9,414 nucleotides of DNA from Dehalococcoidia bacterium (GTDB lineage Bacteria > Chloroflexota > Dehalococcoidia > UBA3495): assembly GCA_002730485.1 (NCBI GenBank), contig PCAH01000177.1, forward strand, positions 1-9,414, given 5' to 3'. Shown here piece after piece: positions 1-7,152 of the stretch. Each line of letters begins with the position of its first letter. Within the stretch, counting starts at the first letter, position 1. A program made the translations under genes and the position numbers. A model generated the notes under the pieces. The model was not told the DNA's origin. It saw only the letters and a list, made by a program, of their open reading frames with translations, and did not search any database.

Positions 1-1
1 C

Positions 2-511
2 ATCATGCTGGCGGTCTTCGGCGCAGTGGTCGCTGCATTGATACCAATTCTGATGGCCATCGTCGCCGTACTAACTGCGGTGGGTATCATCGCGGTCATC
101 ACCATGGCCAGGGAACTGAACGAGTTCACAGTCATCGTGACCACCATGGTCGGCCTGGCCGTGGGAATCGATTACACCCTGTTCATAGTCCAGCGGTTCC
201 GTGATGAACGTGACCGGGGCCTGGAACGCTACGACGCCATAGTCATGGCCGGTTCCACCGCCAGCCGCACGGTGCTCTTTTCCGGATTCGCGGTGGCCAT
301 CGCCCTGGCAGGCATGCTAATCATGCCCGACGTACTGTTCAAGAGCTTTGGCATCGGCACCATGGTAGTGGTGGTAACAGCCGTTGCTGCCGCCCTTACC
401 CTGCTGCCGGCCTTGTTGGGACTGATGGGAGATCGGGTCAACTGGCTGACCATTCCAATCATCGGTCGCCGCAGGTCCGCTGAGACCAGCGGAGGGTTCT
501 GGGAGCCATAA
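2..511 (+). CDS. MMPL/RND-family transporter, N-proximal fragment (5' cut by window, 3' ended by frameshift)
   Basis: This is the central part of an RND-superfamily MMPL transporter, a proton-driven inner-membrane exporter of lipids or other hydrophobic compounds. The frame is already open at the window edge, so the ATG at position 5 is an internal methionine and roughly the first 200 residues (TM1 and the first periplasmic loop) lie outside. Numbering from that ATG, hydrophobic helices fall near residues 3-32, 42-62, 87-108 and 116-140. The GIDYTLF motif (Asp56-Tyr57) matches the Asp-Tyr proton-relay pair of MMPL TM4 and is followed by a charged RFRDERDRG loop. The frame runs through GFWE, the usual lead-in to TM7, then stops one codon later at 509-511. 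The rest of the protein continues in the next frame (to 1617). The family call is firm; the substrate is unknown. Confidence 0.85.
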   Translation: MMLAVFGAVVAALIPILMAIVAVLTAVGIIAVITMARELNEFTVIVTTMVGLAVGIDYTLFIVQRFRDERDRGLERYDAIVMAGSTASRTVLFSGFAVAIALAGMLIMPDVLFKSFGIGTMVVVVTAVAAALTLLPALLGLMGDRVNWLTIPIIGRRRSAETSGGFWEP

Positions 512-588
512 TCAGTGTTGTCCGGGCCCATCCGGCGATCAGCGTCATAGTCACAGCAGCCATTCTGATTGGCCCTACCTCACCCGTA

Positions 589-1617
589 TTGACCATGAAC
601 CTTGGCTCGGGCGGCGTCAGCATGCTGCCAGAGGACACCAACGAACGGCACGCTTTCGACACTCTGATAGACCGTTTCTCAGACGGCATCATCACAGCAG
701 ATGTCGTGGTACTGGCCCCAGATGTCAGTACACCTGAAGTACAGAACGCGATTGAAACCTTGATGGTTTCCATAGAATCGGACGACTTCTTCGGCACCGC
801 CGAGGCCGTGCCTGCGCCTTCCGGCGACATGGTTGATGTGCGGTTAGCAATTGCCGGTGATATATCCAGCCAGGAATCCATCGACAGCGTGAACCGATTG
901 CGCGACATCTATGTCCCGGATGCGTTCGATGGTGTCAACGCCGAGGTCCTTGTCGGCGGCGATACAGCTAGTGTTATGGACTCTGTAGACATCGTCAAAC
1001 AATACGTTCCGCTGATAATGGCGGCGGTGCTGGCGGCCAGCTTCATCCTGCTGCTGATCGCCTTCCGCTCCATAATAGTGCCAATCAAAGCGGTGGTCAT
1101 GAACTTGCTGTCGGTCGGTGCCGCCTACGGTACGGTGGTACTGGTGTTTCAGAAGGGTGTCGGCAGTACACTCTTCGGGTTCCAAAAGGTGCCGGTAATC
1201 GAGTCCTGGATACCCCTGTTCCTGTTTGCCATCTTGTTCGGACTGTCCATGGACTACCACGTGTTCCTGCTCAGCCGCATCAAGGAACGGTACGACCAGA
1301 CCGGAGACAACTCGGGTTCGGTGATGTACGGCCTGAAGTCCACGGCTTCTATCATCACTGGCGCGGCCCTGATCATGGTGGCAGTCTTCGGTGGGTTCGC
1401 CCTTGGTCCCTTGTCCATGTTCCAGCAAATGGGATTTGGTCTGGCCGTGGCCGTCATCTTGGACGCTACCATCGTACGGATGGTCCTCGTGCCCGCCAGC
1501 ATGGAACTGCTTGGCGACAAGAACTGGTACTTCCCCAAGTGGTTGGAATGGCTGCCAAACATTAGCATTGAGGGTGAAGTCCAAGCCGAGCCTGCAATGG
1601 CAGGAGATGACGATTAG
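589..1617 (+). CDS. MMPL/RND-family transporter, C-terminal fragment
   Basis: This is the second half of the same MMPL transporter. Numbering from the TTG at 589: residues 1-135 form the second periplasmic domain, beginning with the typical LPED motif (residues 13-16). Helices follow near 140-159, 161-188, 208-228, 254-272 and 281-304. SMDYHVFLLSR carries the second Asp-Tyr pair (Asp222-Tyr223), the TM10 counterpart of the pair in the upstream fragment. The TTG is unlikely to be a real start. It has no Shine-Dalgarno sequence, and the same frame upstream (about 505-588) encodes a VRAHP motif and hydrophobic TM7, which the protein needs. The true gene is probably one reading frame with the upstream fragment. 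The acidic tail ending in GDDD is not part of the conserved fold. It is convergent with the dehydrogenase gene downstream. Confidence 0.85.
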   Translation: MTMNLGSGGVSMLPEDTNERHAFDTLIDRFSDGIITADVVVLAPDVSTPEVQNAIETLMVSIESDDFFGTAEAVPAPSGDMVDVRLAIAGDISSQESIDSVNRLRDIYVPDAFDGVNAEVLVGGDTASVMDSVDIVKQYVPLIMAAVLAASFILLLIAFRSIIVPIKAVVMNLLSVGAAYGTVVLVFQKGVGSTLFGFQKVPVIESWIPLFLFAILFGLSMDYHVFLLSRIKERYDQTGDNSGSVMYGLKSTASIITGAALIMVAVFGGFALGPLSMFQQMGFGLAVAVILDATIVRMVLVPASMELLGDKNWYFPKWLEWLPNISIEGEVQAEPAMAGDDD

Positions 1618-1657
1618 TCTGGCTAGATTCTATTAACGGCTTTTCTTGAAGAAAACG

Positions 1658-1714
1658 AAATCCCCCTCGGTCCCCCTTTAATAAAGGGGGATTTAGGGGG
1701 ATTTAGGGGGATTT
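1658..1714. repeat. G5/C5 imperfect palindrome with decamer repeats; possible bidirectional terminator
   Basis: This is a two-part hairpin. The outer arms aaatccccct (1658-1667) and agggggattt (1695-1704) pair perfectly. The inner arms tcccccttt (1671-1679) and aaaggggga (1683-1691) pair perfectly around a 3-nt loop. They are separated only by a 3x3 internal loop (cgg / ttt). The right outer arm is repeated once more (1705-1714), giving tandem atttaggggg decamers, and a short T-run follows. It lies between the convergent ends of the MMPL and dehydrogenase genes. It could be a Rho-independent terminator, but the length and nested symmetry are more like a dispersed palindromic or MITE-like repeat that also terminates transcription. 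Confidence 0.7.
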
Positions 1715-1751
1715 TTGTTGATTCGCTGAAACCGGTTTTCGCCGCGGAGGC

Positions 1752-4652
1752 CTACTCCAGAGCGTCGGCCAGCACTTCCACCAGGTGACGGGCTTTGCGG
1801 CCGGTGCCGTCGGCCACCTGCTGACGGCAGGAGACGCCCATGACGGCGACTTCCCAGTCCTCGTCCTTGGCTCTGATGGCTGGGAACAACGATTCCTCCC
1901 CGATCTTCATGGACAGGTCGTAATGCTCTTTTTCGTAGCCAAATGAACCGGCCATGCCGCAACACCCGGCGTTGACCAACTCAACCTGGTAGCCCGAGGC
2001 CAACCGCAGCGCCGCCATGGATGTCGCCGTGCCCATGTCTGCCTTCTGGTGGCAGTGGGCCTGGAAGAGCACCTTCTTCTCCAGCTTGCCAAGGTTCAAG
2101 GTCAGCTTGCCCTCTTCTTGCAACTGCACCAGGAACTCGTCGATCATGAACGAGTTGGCAGCCACTTTCTTGGCCCTCTCATCCCGTACCAGCTCAGGGT
2201 ATTCGTCCCTGAACGTGAGCAGGCAGCTTGGCTCACAGCCAATGACCGGAATGCCCTGTTCGGCATAGGCGTAAAGCTGGTCGACGTTGGCGACGGCATT
2301 GGACTTGGCATCGTCCAAAAGCCCCTTGGAGATCATGGGCCGGCCACAGCATTGGGTGTCGGAAAGAACCACGTTAAGGCCAGCGGCTTCCAACAGCGCA
2401 ACAGCGGCTTGGCCGATCTCCGGGTAGTTGTAGTTCATGTAGGTGTCGTTCAGCAGCACCACGGTGTTGGTTGCCTGGGCGTTGGAAGCGCTGCGCGCCT
2501 TGAACCACTTGGCAAAGGTGTTCCGCACAAATTTGGGCGGGTTCCGCTTGGGGTGAATGCCCAAGAGCATCTGCGACATCATCTTGCCGATGGGGTTACT
2601 GGCCATCAGGTTGGAGAAGGGAGCCGTCCGGCTGCCCCAGGCGTTGAGTTTGGCGGTGTGACCGAATACCTTATTGCGCAGGGGGGTGCCGTTGGCCTTG
2701 TGGTACTGGTCCAGGTACTCGTACTTGATCTTGGCCATATCCACGCCCGATTCACACTCGGCCTTGCAGCCTTTGCACTCGAGGCACAAATCCATGGCTT
2801 CCCAGAGTCGCTTGCTGGTCATGGTGCCCTCAGGCAGTTTGCCCGACATGGCAGCCCGTAACAGGTTGGCGCGACCTCGGGTTGAGTGCTCCTCGTCGCG
2901 GGTGGCGATGTAGGACGGGCACATGTGGCCTTCTATCTTGCGGCAGGCGCCCATGCCGTTGCACATCTCGATTGCGCCGGCGAAGTCGGTGTCGATGGAA
3001 AAATCCAGCTTGGTGGGTAGTGACTGGGCCCGGTAATCAGGGCCGTAGCGCAGGTTTTGGTCCATGGGCGGTGTGTCGATGATCTTGTTGGGATTCATCA
3101 GCATATTCGGGTCGAAAGTCGCCTTCAGTTCCTGAAATAGTTTGTAGATGTCGGGGCCGAACATCTTCTCGTTCCAGACGCCCCGGACGATACCGTCACC
3201 GTGCTCTCCGCTGAGGGTACCGCCAAAGTCCTTCACCAGGTCACTAATCTCATCGGCGATGGACACCATCTTGGCCACGCCTTCCTCATTCTTGAGGCTG
3301 ACCACCGGCCTGATGTGGAGGCAGCCAACGCTGGCATGGCCGTAGTAGGCGGCCTCGGTCTCGTGGTTGCGGACAATCTCATCGAACCGTCGGACAAAGT
3401 CGCCCATGTTACCGGGGTCGACTGCAGTGTCTTCCACAAAGGGCAGGGGCTTGGCATCCCCGTGCATGCTCATCAGCAGACCCAGACCCTGCTTGCGCAC
3501 GGCCCAAACACTAGCCTGGCCAGCGCGGTCCAACATGTTCACTGTGGCATAGCCGTGGCCCAGACGAGCCATATCATCTTTGAGTTTGGTGGTCTTGTCG
3601 GTTAATTCGGCGTCTGTTTCGCCATAGAATTCCACCACCAGGATGGCACCGGGCGCTCCCTCTATGAAAGCCATGTTATTGCCCAGGCCGGTTGACGCCC
3701 GAGAGCGTTCCAACACGTTCCGGTCCATGATCTCGATGGATGATGGGTTATGCTCCAGAATGTGCTGTACGGCCTCACTGGCCCCGAAGATGTCTTCGAA
3801 GTGAACCACGGCCAGGGCTGTCATGATGGGCCTTGGCACCAGGTTTATCTTGACCTCGGTTACGACGCACAGGGTTCCTTCAGAGCCGACGACCATCTTT
3901 GACATGTTGAACGCCGAGTCGGTGACGAATTCATCCAGGTTATAACCACTCACCCGACGCATGATGTTCGGGTAGCGGGCTTCTATCTCCGCCGCATTTT
4001 CCTGGGCAAGTCGGCGTACGCCCCGGTAGATGTCCGACTCCAAGCCAACACCGTTCAACTTGGCTTCAAGTTCCCTGGCGTCCAGCGGCTGGAAGTGGGT
4101 CTGGGTGCCATCGGATAGGATCACGTCCAGTTCTTTGATGTGGTCCAGGGTTTTGCCGTAGATGACCGAGTGGGCGCCGCAGGTGTTATTGCCAACGCCA
4201 CCGCCAACACAGGCGCGGCTGGACGTGGTGGGGTCAGGGGCGTACATCAGGCCGTAGGGAATCAACTGGCGGTTCAAGTCGTCCAGCACGATTCCCGGCT
4301 GAACCCTGGCCCACATCTCTTCTTTGTTTACTTCAATGATCTGGTTTAGGTACTTACTGAAGTCGGTGACAATGGCATGGTTCACAGTCTGTCCGGCCAG
4401 GCTGGTGCCGCCAGCCCGCGGCAGCACCGGCACGCCGGTCTCATTGGCGACGTCGATCACAGCCAGTACATCATCCACGTTGCGGGGGATGACCACGCCC
4501 ACCGGTTCCATCTGGTAGATGCTAGCGTCGGTACTGTAGAGGACTCTGGTGAACGGGTCGAACTTGACCTCGCCCGAGACCCGTCTTTGCAGCATCCCCT
4601 CGATATCGCCCCGTTCCGATGCGTGGACCCTTCTCGCTGCCGTGGTGGCCAT
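1752..4652 (-). CDS. FAD-binding and (Fe-S)-binding fused 2-hydroxyacid dehydrogenase (YdiJ / glycolate oxidase type)
   Basis: This 966-residue fusion oxidises a D-2-hydroxyacid (D-lactate, glycolate or D-2-hydroxyglutarate are family substrates) and passes electrons through Fe-S clusters, probably to quinone at the inner membrane face. Domains in order: a PCMH-type FAD-binding domain with PRAGGTSLAGQTVN (78-91) and GGGVGNNTCGAHS (150-162); an FAD-oxidase C-terminal domain with GHASVGCLHIRP (438-449) and the SGEHGDG motif (481-487); a 4Fe-4S region with Cys564, Cys570 and Cys578 followed by HSTRGRANLLR, then a CxxCxxCxxxC set (Cys623, 626, 629, 633); and two CCG domains, with CCGRP (768-772) plus CEPSC (806-810), and HCHQK (866-870) plus CCGMAGSFG (897-905). 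All expected ligands are present and the length is close to E. coli YdiJ (about 1018). The ATG has a ggag box about 8 nt upstream. It is divergent from the LLM gene. The exact substrate is not determined. Confidence 0.93.
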   Translation of the reverse strand: MATTAARRVHASERGDIEGMLQRRVSGEVKFDPFTRVLYSTDASIYQMEPVGVVIPRNVDDVLAVIDVANETGVPVLPRAGGTSLAGQTVNHAIVTDFSKYLNQIIEVNKEEMWARVQPGIVLDDLNRQLIPYGLMYAPDPTTSSRACVGGGVGNNTCGAHSVIYGKTLDHIKELDVILSDGTQTHFQPLDARELEAKLNGVGLESDIYRGVRRLAQENAAEIEARYPNIMRRVSGYNLDEFVTDSAFNMSKMVVGSEGTLCVVTEVKINLVPRPIMTALAVVHFEDIFGASEAVQHILEHNPSSIEIMDRNVLERSRASTGLGNNMAFIEGAPGAILVVEFYGETDAELTDKTTKLKDDMARLGHGYATVNMLDRAGQASVWAVRKQGLGLLMSMHGDAKPLPFVEDTAVDPGNMGDFVRRFDEIVRNHETEAAYYGHASVGCLHIRPVVSLKNEEGVAKMVSIADEISDLVKDFGGTLSGEHGDGIVRGVWNEKMFGPDIYKLFQELKATFDPNMLMNPNKIIDTPPMDQNLRYGPDYRAQSLPTKLDFSIDTDFAGAIEMCNGMGACRKIEGHMCPSYIATRDEEHSTRGRANLLRAAMSGKLPEGTMTSKRLWEAMDLCLECKGCKAECESGVDMAKIKYEYLDQYHKANGTPLRNKVFGHTAKLNAWGSRTAPFSNLMASNPIGKMMSQMLLGIHPKRNPPKFVRNTFAKWFKARSASNAQATNTVVLLNDTYMNYNYPEIGQAAVALLEAAGLNVVLSDTQCCGRPMISKGLLDDAKSNAVANVDQLYAYAEQGIPVIGCEPSCLLTFRDEYPELVRDERAKKVAANSFMIDEFLVQLQEEGKLTLNLGKLEKKVLFQAHCHQKADMGTATSMAALRLASGYQVELVNAGCCGMAGSFGYEKEHYDLSMKIGEESLFPAIRAKDEDWEVAVMGVSCRQQVADGTGRKARHLVEVLADALE

Positions 4653-4669
4653 GTGGTAACTCCGTGGCG

Positions 4670-4686
4670 CCGATCGTATTGATCGG
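4670..4686. promoter_or_regulatory. Short dyad in the dehydrogenase 5' leader
   Basis: A perfect inverted repeat, ccgatc-gtatt-gatcgg, sits 18-34 bp upstream of the dehydrogenase ATG on the minus strand, just before its ribosome binding site. It could be a small operator half-site pair or a leader hairpin. With only 6-bp arms it could also be chance. Confidence 0.35.
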
Positions 4687-4697
4687 TGCTCTCTGGT

Positions 4698-4726
4698 TTC
4701 AGCTAGTAGCGCTCAGCTTAGCTGAA
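4698..4726. promoter_or_regulatory. Operator-like inverted repeat in the divergent promoter region
   Basis: The arms ttcagcta (4698-4705) and tagctgaa (4719-4726) are perfect 8-bp inverted repeats with a 13-bp spacer, so their centres are 21 bp apart, about two helical turns. That spacing is typical for a dimeric DNA-binding regulator. The right arm overlaps the -10-like box of the minus-strand gene. No regulator gene is present in the window, so the binding protein is unknown. Confidence 0.45.
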
Positions 4727-4743
4727 TCGGGAAAGGGCTTCAA
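4715..4743 (-). promoter_or_regulatory. Weak candidate promoter for the FAD/Fe-S dehydrogenase
   Basis: On the minus strand, TTGAAG (4743-4738, -35-like) and TAAGCT (4720-4715, -10-like) are 17 bp apart. The -35 matches the consensus at 4 of 6 positions, but the -10 at only 3 of 6. The implied start would leave a leader of about 55-60 nt. The -10 overlaps the inverted repeat, which would fit repression by a bound regulator. Confidence 0.25.
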
Positions 4744-4768
4744 CCTGAATCCCTGGTCAGCGTTGGAT

Positions 4769-4797
4769 TTGTGGCGTTTACCCGGGGCATGTAAACT
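4769..4797 (+). promoter_or_regulatory. Weak candidate promoter for the LLM gene
   Basis: TTGTGG (4769-4774) and TAAACT (4792-4797) are separated by 17 bp and lie about 33 bp upstream of the TTG start, leaving a short leader that contains the ribosome binding site. Match to the sigma-70 consensus is modest: 3 of 6 for the -35 and 4 of 6 for the -10. Confidence 0.28.
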
Positions 4798-4818
4798 TAT
4801 GTCCGGCATTTATTTCCC

Positions 4819-4824
4819 GAGGAG
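4819..4824 (+). promoter_or_regulatory. Ribosome binding site that fixes a TTG start
   Basis: gaggag lies 6 nt before the TTG at 4831. There is no ATG or GTG at the expected N-terminus, and translation from TTG gives MKVGYSL, the canonical first strand of LLM-class barrels. Together these support TTG as the true initiation codon. Confidence 0.75.
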
Positions 4825-4830
4825 TTTCAC

Positions 4831-5715
4831 TTGAAAGTCGGTTATTCGTTATCAAACAATCAGGGCATGGAGGATGTGCAGGGCGTCATCGACCTGGCCG
4901 TCCGTGCTGAGCAACTGGGATTCGACTCGGTCTGGGCCAGCGAGCACGTCTTCAATGCCAGTTACGTCTATGACCGCATCGGCAACAAACCCTACTATGA
5001 GCCGCTGACAGTGCTGACCTACGTGGCCGCCATGACCACCACCATCGGACTGGGCACCAGCGTGCTGGTGCTCCCGTACCACAACCCCATCCGCCTGGCC
5101 AAGGTCGCCTCCACCCTGGATGTGTTGTCCGGTGGTCGGGTGATGCTGGGCGTGGGCGTTGGCGTCATCGAAGAAGAACTCGAGGCCATGGGCAGCCCCT
5201 ACGCCGAGCGGGGCCCCATCAGCGATGAGATGCTCGATGTCATGGTTGAGCTGTGGACCAAAGAAGACCCAGCGTATGACGGCAAATATTACCAATTCTC
5301 CGGCATGAAGTTCACACCCAGGCCGGTGCAAAAACCCTATATCCCGATAATCATCGGCGGCACCAGTAGAGCCGCCATCCGCCGAGCTGCCCGCGTTGGA
5401 ACAGTCTGGCATCCCACCGCCCTGGCCCCAGACGCTCTCGCCGAAGGGATGGACTACTTGAAAGAGCAGGCGGTGAAGGCCGGCCGAGACCCGTCAGAGA
5501 TCGGCGTGTCAGTCAGCGCCGCCATGGGCGACACCCACAACCACAACCGCTATTCCCTGGGTGAAGAACCGGAAGAGATAATCGAACGGTCCCTAAAGTA
5601 CGCAGAGATGGGACTGGAACGCCTGGTTGTCTCACCCAACACCCGGGATCAAGACCAACTCCAGCCCATCATGGAAATGCTGGCGGAAGTCGTCCTACCC
5701 GCAGTCCAAAGCTAG
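4831..5715 (+). CDS. LLM-class F420-dependent oxidoreductase (TIGR03619-like)
   Basis: This 294-residue protein is a luciferase-like (TIM-barrel) flavin/F420 oxidoreductase, likely cytosolic, which uses reduced F420 or FMN to oxidise or reduce a small organic substrate. The N-terminal MKVGYSL is strand 1. GFDSVWASEHVF (about 30-41) is the conserved WxxEH region. The TTTIGLGTSVLVLPYHNPIRLAKVAST segment and LSGGRVMLGVGVGVIEEE match the LLM core, and the PRPVQKPYIPIIIGG segment precedes the C-terminal strands. The length is normal for the F420 subgroup. The start is TTG with a good gaggag box. The aminotransferase begins 43 bp downstream on the same strand, so the two are probably co-transcribed. 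The LLM class is confident; whether the cofactor is F420 or FMN, and the substrate, are not. The family is strongly expanded in SAR202-type genomes. Confidence 0.9.
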   Translation: MKVGYSLSNNQGMEDVQGVIDLAVRAEQLGFDSVWASEHVFNASYVYDRIGNKPYYEPLTVLTYVAAMTTTIGLGTSVLVLPYHNPIRLAKVASTLDVLSGGRVMLGVGVGVIEEELEAMGSPYAERGPISDEMLDVMVELWTKEDPAYDGKYYQFSGMKFTPRPVQKPYIPIIIGGTSRAAIRRAARVGTVWHPTALAPDALAEGMDYLKEQAVKAGRDPSEIGVSVSAAMGDTHNHNRYSLGEEPEEIIERSLKYAEMGLERLVVSPNTRDQDQLQPIMEMLAEVVLPAVQS

Positions 5716-5744
5716 AAGCTAACGGCTGTCAGCTGACAGCTATT
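5710..5744. repeat. Heptanucleotide-phased AGCT repeat with central palindrome
   Basis: Five units of the form (A/G)GCTNNN start at 5710, 5717, 5724, 5731 and 5738, exactly 7 bp apart. The middle units form a perfect 16-bp palindrome, gctgtcag/ctgacagc (5725-5740). The repeat begins over the stop codon of the LLM gene and fills most of the gap to the aminotransferase. It could be a short tandem heptamer repeat of the kind dispersed in some genomes, or a dyad for a regulator or intercistronic hairpin. Confidence 0.55.
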
Positions 5745-5758
5745 CTTAAGGAGCCCCC

Positions 5759-7135
5759 ATGACCACCCACTCATCAGCAGAAGTAAAAGCCCTACAGGAA
5801 TCGGCTCTGGAACACCTCTGGGTCTACCTGCGGGAACCGGCCGATATGGCTGAGAAGGGAGACCCGACCATCTTTGTCAGTGGCGAGGGTGTCCACGTAA
5901 CCGACGCCAACGGCAAGACGTCCATCGACGGTATGTCCGGCCTCTGGCTGAAGAACGTGGGCTACGGTCGAAAAGAGATTGCCGACGCCGCCTACGAGCA
6001 GATGTTGGGCCTGACCTATATGCCTCTAGGGACGACCACCGAGCCCACCATCAGGCTGGCCGAGAAGATATCGCAGATTGCTCCTGGAGACATGACCCGG
6101 TCTTTCTTCACCAGTGGCGGATCTGAAGCCATCGAGACCGCCATCAAACTCAGTCGGGCCTACTTCAAGCGGGTGGGCGAGCCCAACCGGACCAAGTTCA
6201 TCAGCCGCCGCGGCTCCTACCACGGCGCAACCATGGGCGCGCTGGCCCTGGGCGGTTCTCACCTCTACCCGAAACTGGATTACGAACCGCTGATGCCCGG
6301 CGTCTTCCATGTGCCCCAGCCATTGCCCTACCGCTGTGAATACGGAGGTCAAACCCCCGAGGAGTGCGCCGAACTCTGCGTCAATGCCGTGGAGGAGATG
6401 ATCAAGTTCCAGGACCCAGAGACCATCGCCGCCGTGTTCGCGGAGCCAATCTCCAGCCCCTTGGGTTGCGTGGTTCCAGGCGACAACTACTGGCCCAGAC
6501 TCAGGGAGATCTGCGACAAGTACGGTGTTCTGCTGGTTGCCGACGAGGTGATAACCGGCTTTGGCCGCACCGGCAAGATGTTCGCCACCGAGCATTGGGA
6601 CGTCGTGCCCGACATGATGACCGTGGCCAAGGGCATCACCAGCGGCTACATCCCCATGGGCGGCTGCATCACCCGTGGCGAGATCTCAGACGCCTTTGTC
6701 GGCAGCGTCAAGTCCTCCTTCAAACACGTGATCACCTTTGGTGGCCATCCGGTCGCCGCCGCTGCCGCTCTCAAGAACATCGAGATCATGGAGAATGAGG
6801 ACATGGTGGCCAATGCCGCCAAACAGGGTGCTTACCTACTGGACGGCCTTAAAGAGATGAAAGAGAAGTACCAGATGATCGGGGATGTCCGTGGTCTAGG
6901 GCTCTTCTGCGGAATCGAGATCGTTGCCGACCGGAAGACCAAGGAATACTTCCCAGCGGAAGCCGACCTGGCTGGTCGCATCACCGCCGGATTCGCCGAG
7001 AACGGGTTGCTGCTTCGCGGTGGTGACCGAATGAACGTGGCACCACCCCTCTGCATCACCAGAGGGGAAGTTGATGACCTGATCGGCATCATGGACAAGG
7101 TCTTCGACCAGGTAAATAAAGACCTGGGAGCCTAG
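5759..7135 (+). CDS. Class III PLP aminotransferase, omega-amino acid:pyruvate type
   Basis: This 458-residue fold-type I, PLP-dependent aminotransferase transfers an amino group, probably from an omega-amino acid or amine (beta-alanine, GABA or taurine-like) to pyruvate or another keto acid, in the cytosol. SGLWLKNVGYGRKEIADA (60-77) is typical of the omega-amino acid:pyruvate subgroup. SGGSEAIETAIK (119-130) and SYHG (153-156) bind the cofactor phosphate and ring. Asp262 in ADEVITGFGRTG contacts the pyridine nitrogen. Lys291 in AKGITSGYIPMGG is the Schiff-base lysine, and THPVAAA-like TFGGHPVAAAAAL (326-338) follows. The C-terminal domain ends with NVAPPLCITRGEVDDL. The sequence is full length with all catalytic residues. 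The ATG has aaggag 5 nt upstream. The gene follows the LLM gene closely. Substrate specificity is unassigned. Confidence 0.93.
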   Translation: MTTHSSAEVKALQESALEHLWVYLREPADMAEKGDPTIFVSGEGVHVTDANGKTSIDGMSGLWLKNVGYGRKEIADAAYEQMLGLTYMPLGTTTEPTIRLAEKISQIAPGDMTRSFFTSGGSEAIETAIKLSRAYFKRVGEPNRTKFISRRGSYHGATMGALALGGSHLYPKLDYEPLMPGVFHVPQPLPYRCEYGGQTPEECAELCVNAVEEMIKFQDPETIAAVFAEPISSPLGCVVPGDNYWPRLREICDKYGVLLVADEVITGFGRTGKMFATEHWDVVPDMMTVAKGITSGYIPMGGCITRGEISDAFVGSVKSSFKHVITFGGHPVAAAAALKNIEIMENEDMVANAAKQGAYLLDGLKEMKEKYQMIGDVRGLGLFCGIEIVADRKTKEYFPAEADLAGRITAGFAENGLLLRGGDRMNVAPPLCITRGEVDDLIGIMDKVFDQVNKDLGA

Positions 7136-7152
7136 TCCGTCTGTGGAAACAG

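Larger units (their letters stand above)
2..1617 (+). pseudogene. Single MMPL transporter gene interrupted by a one-base frameshift
   Basis: The two fragments together make one MMPL protein: helices with the first DY motif, GFWE, then (next frame) a VRAHP motif, TM7, LPED, the periplasmic loop and the second DY helix set. Frame 2 stops at 509-511 and frame 1 has a stop at 481-483, so the shift must lie between 484 and 511. Adding one base near 506 gives a continuous GFWE-x-IISVVRAHP segment, as expected for the family. Both halves otherwise look intact and well conserved, so this may be a recent mutation or a sequencing/assembly error rather than a decayed gene. Confidence 0.7.

Noticed and set aside
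484..511. Programmed ribosomal frameshifting in the MMPL gene
   Set aside because: No slippery heptamer or downstream pseudoknot-like structure is evident, and MMPL proteins are not known to use recoding.
589..591. TTG at 589 as the true start of a second, separate MMPL gene
   Set aside because: There is no Shine-Dalgarno sequence, and the in-frame codons just upstream encode the TM7 segment the fold needs, so a frameshift explains the data better.
844..1584. 246-codon open frame on the minus strand opposite the MMPL gene
   Set aside because: Its product is a low-complexity His/Gln/Asp-rich sequence with no recognisable fold, and it lies wholly antisense to a well-conserved transporter.
2049..2861. 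270-codon open frame on the plus strand within the dehydrogenase gene
   Set aside because: It is antisense to the Fe-S and CCG domains, whose cysteine motifs are clearly real; the antisense product has no known motif.
4852..5412. 186-codon minus-strand frame opposite the LLM gene
   Set aside because: It is a composition shadow of the LLM coding sequence, with no ribosome binding site or family motif.
6026..6595. 189-codon minus-strand frame opposite the aminotransferase
   Set aside because: It is antisense to the PLP-binding core of a complete aminotransferase and has no recognisable product.
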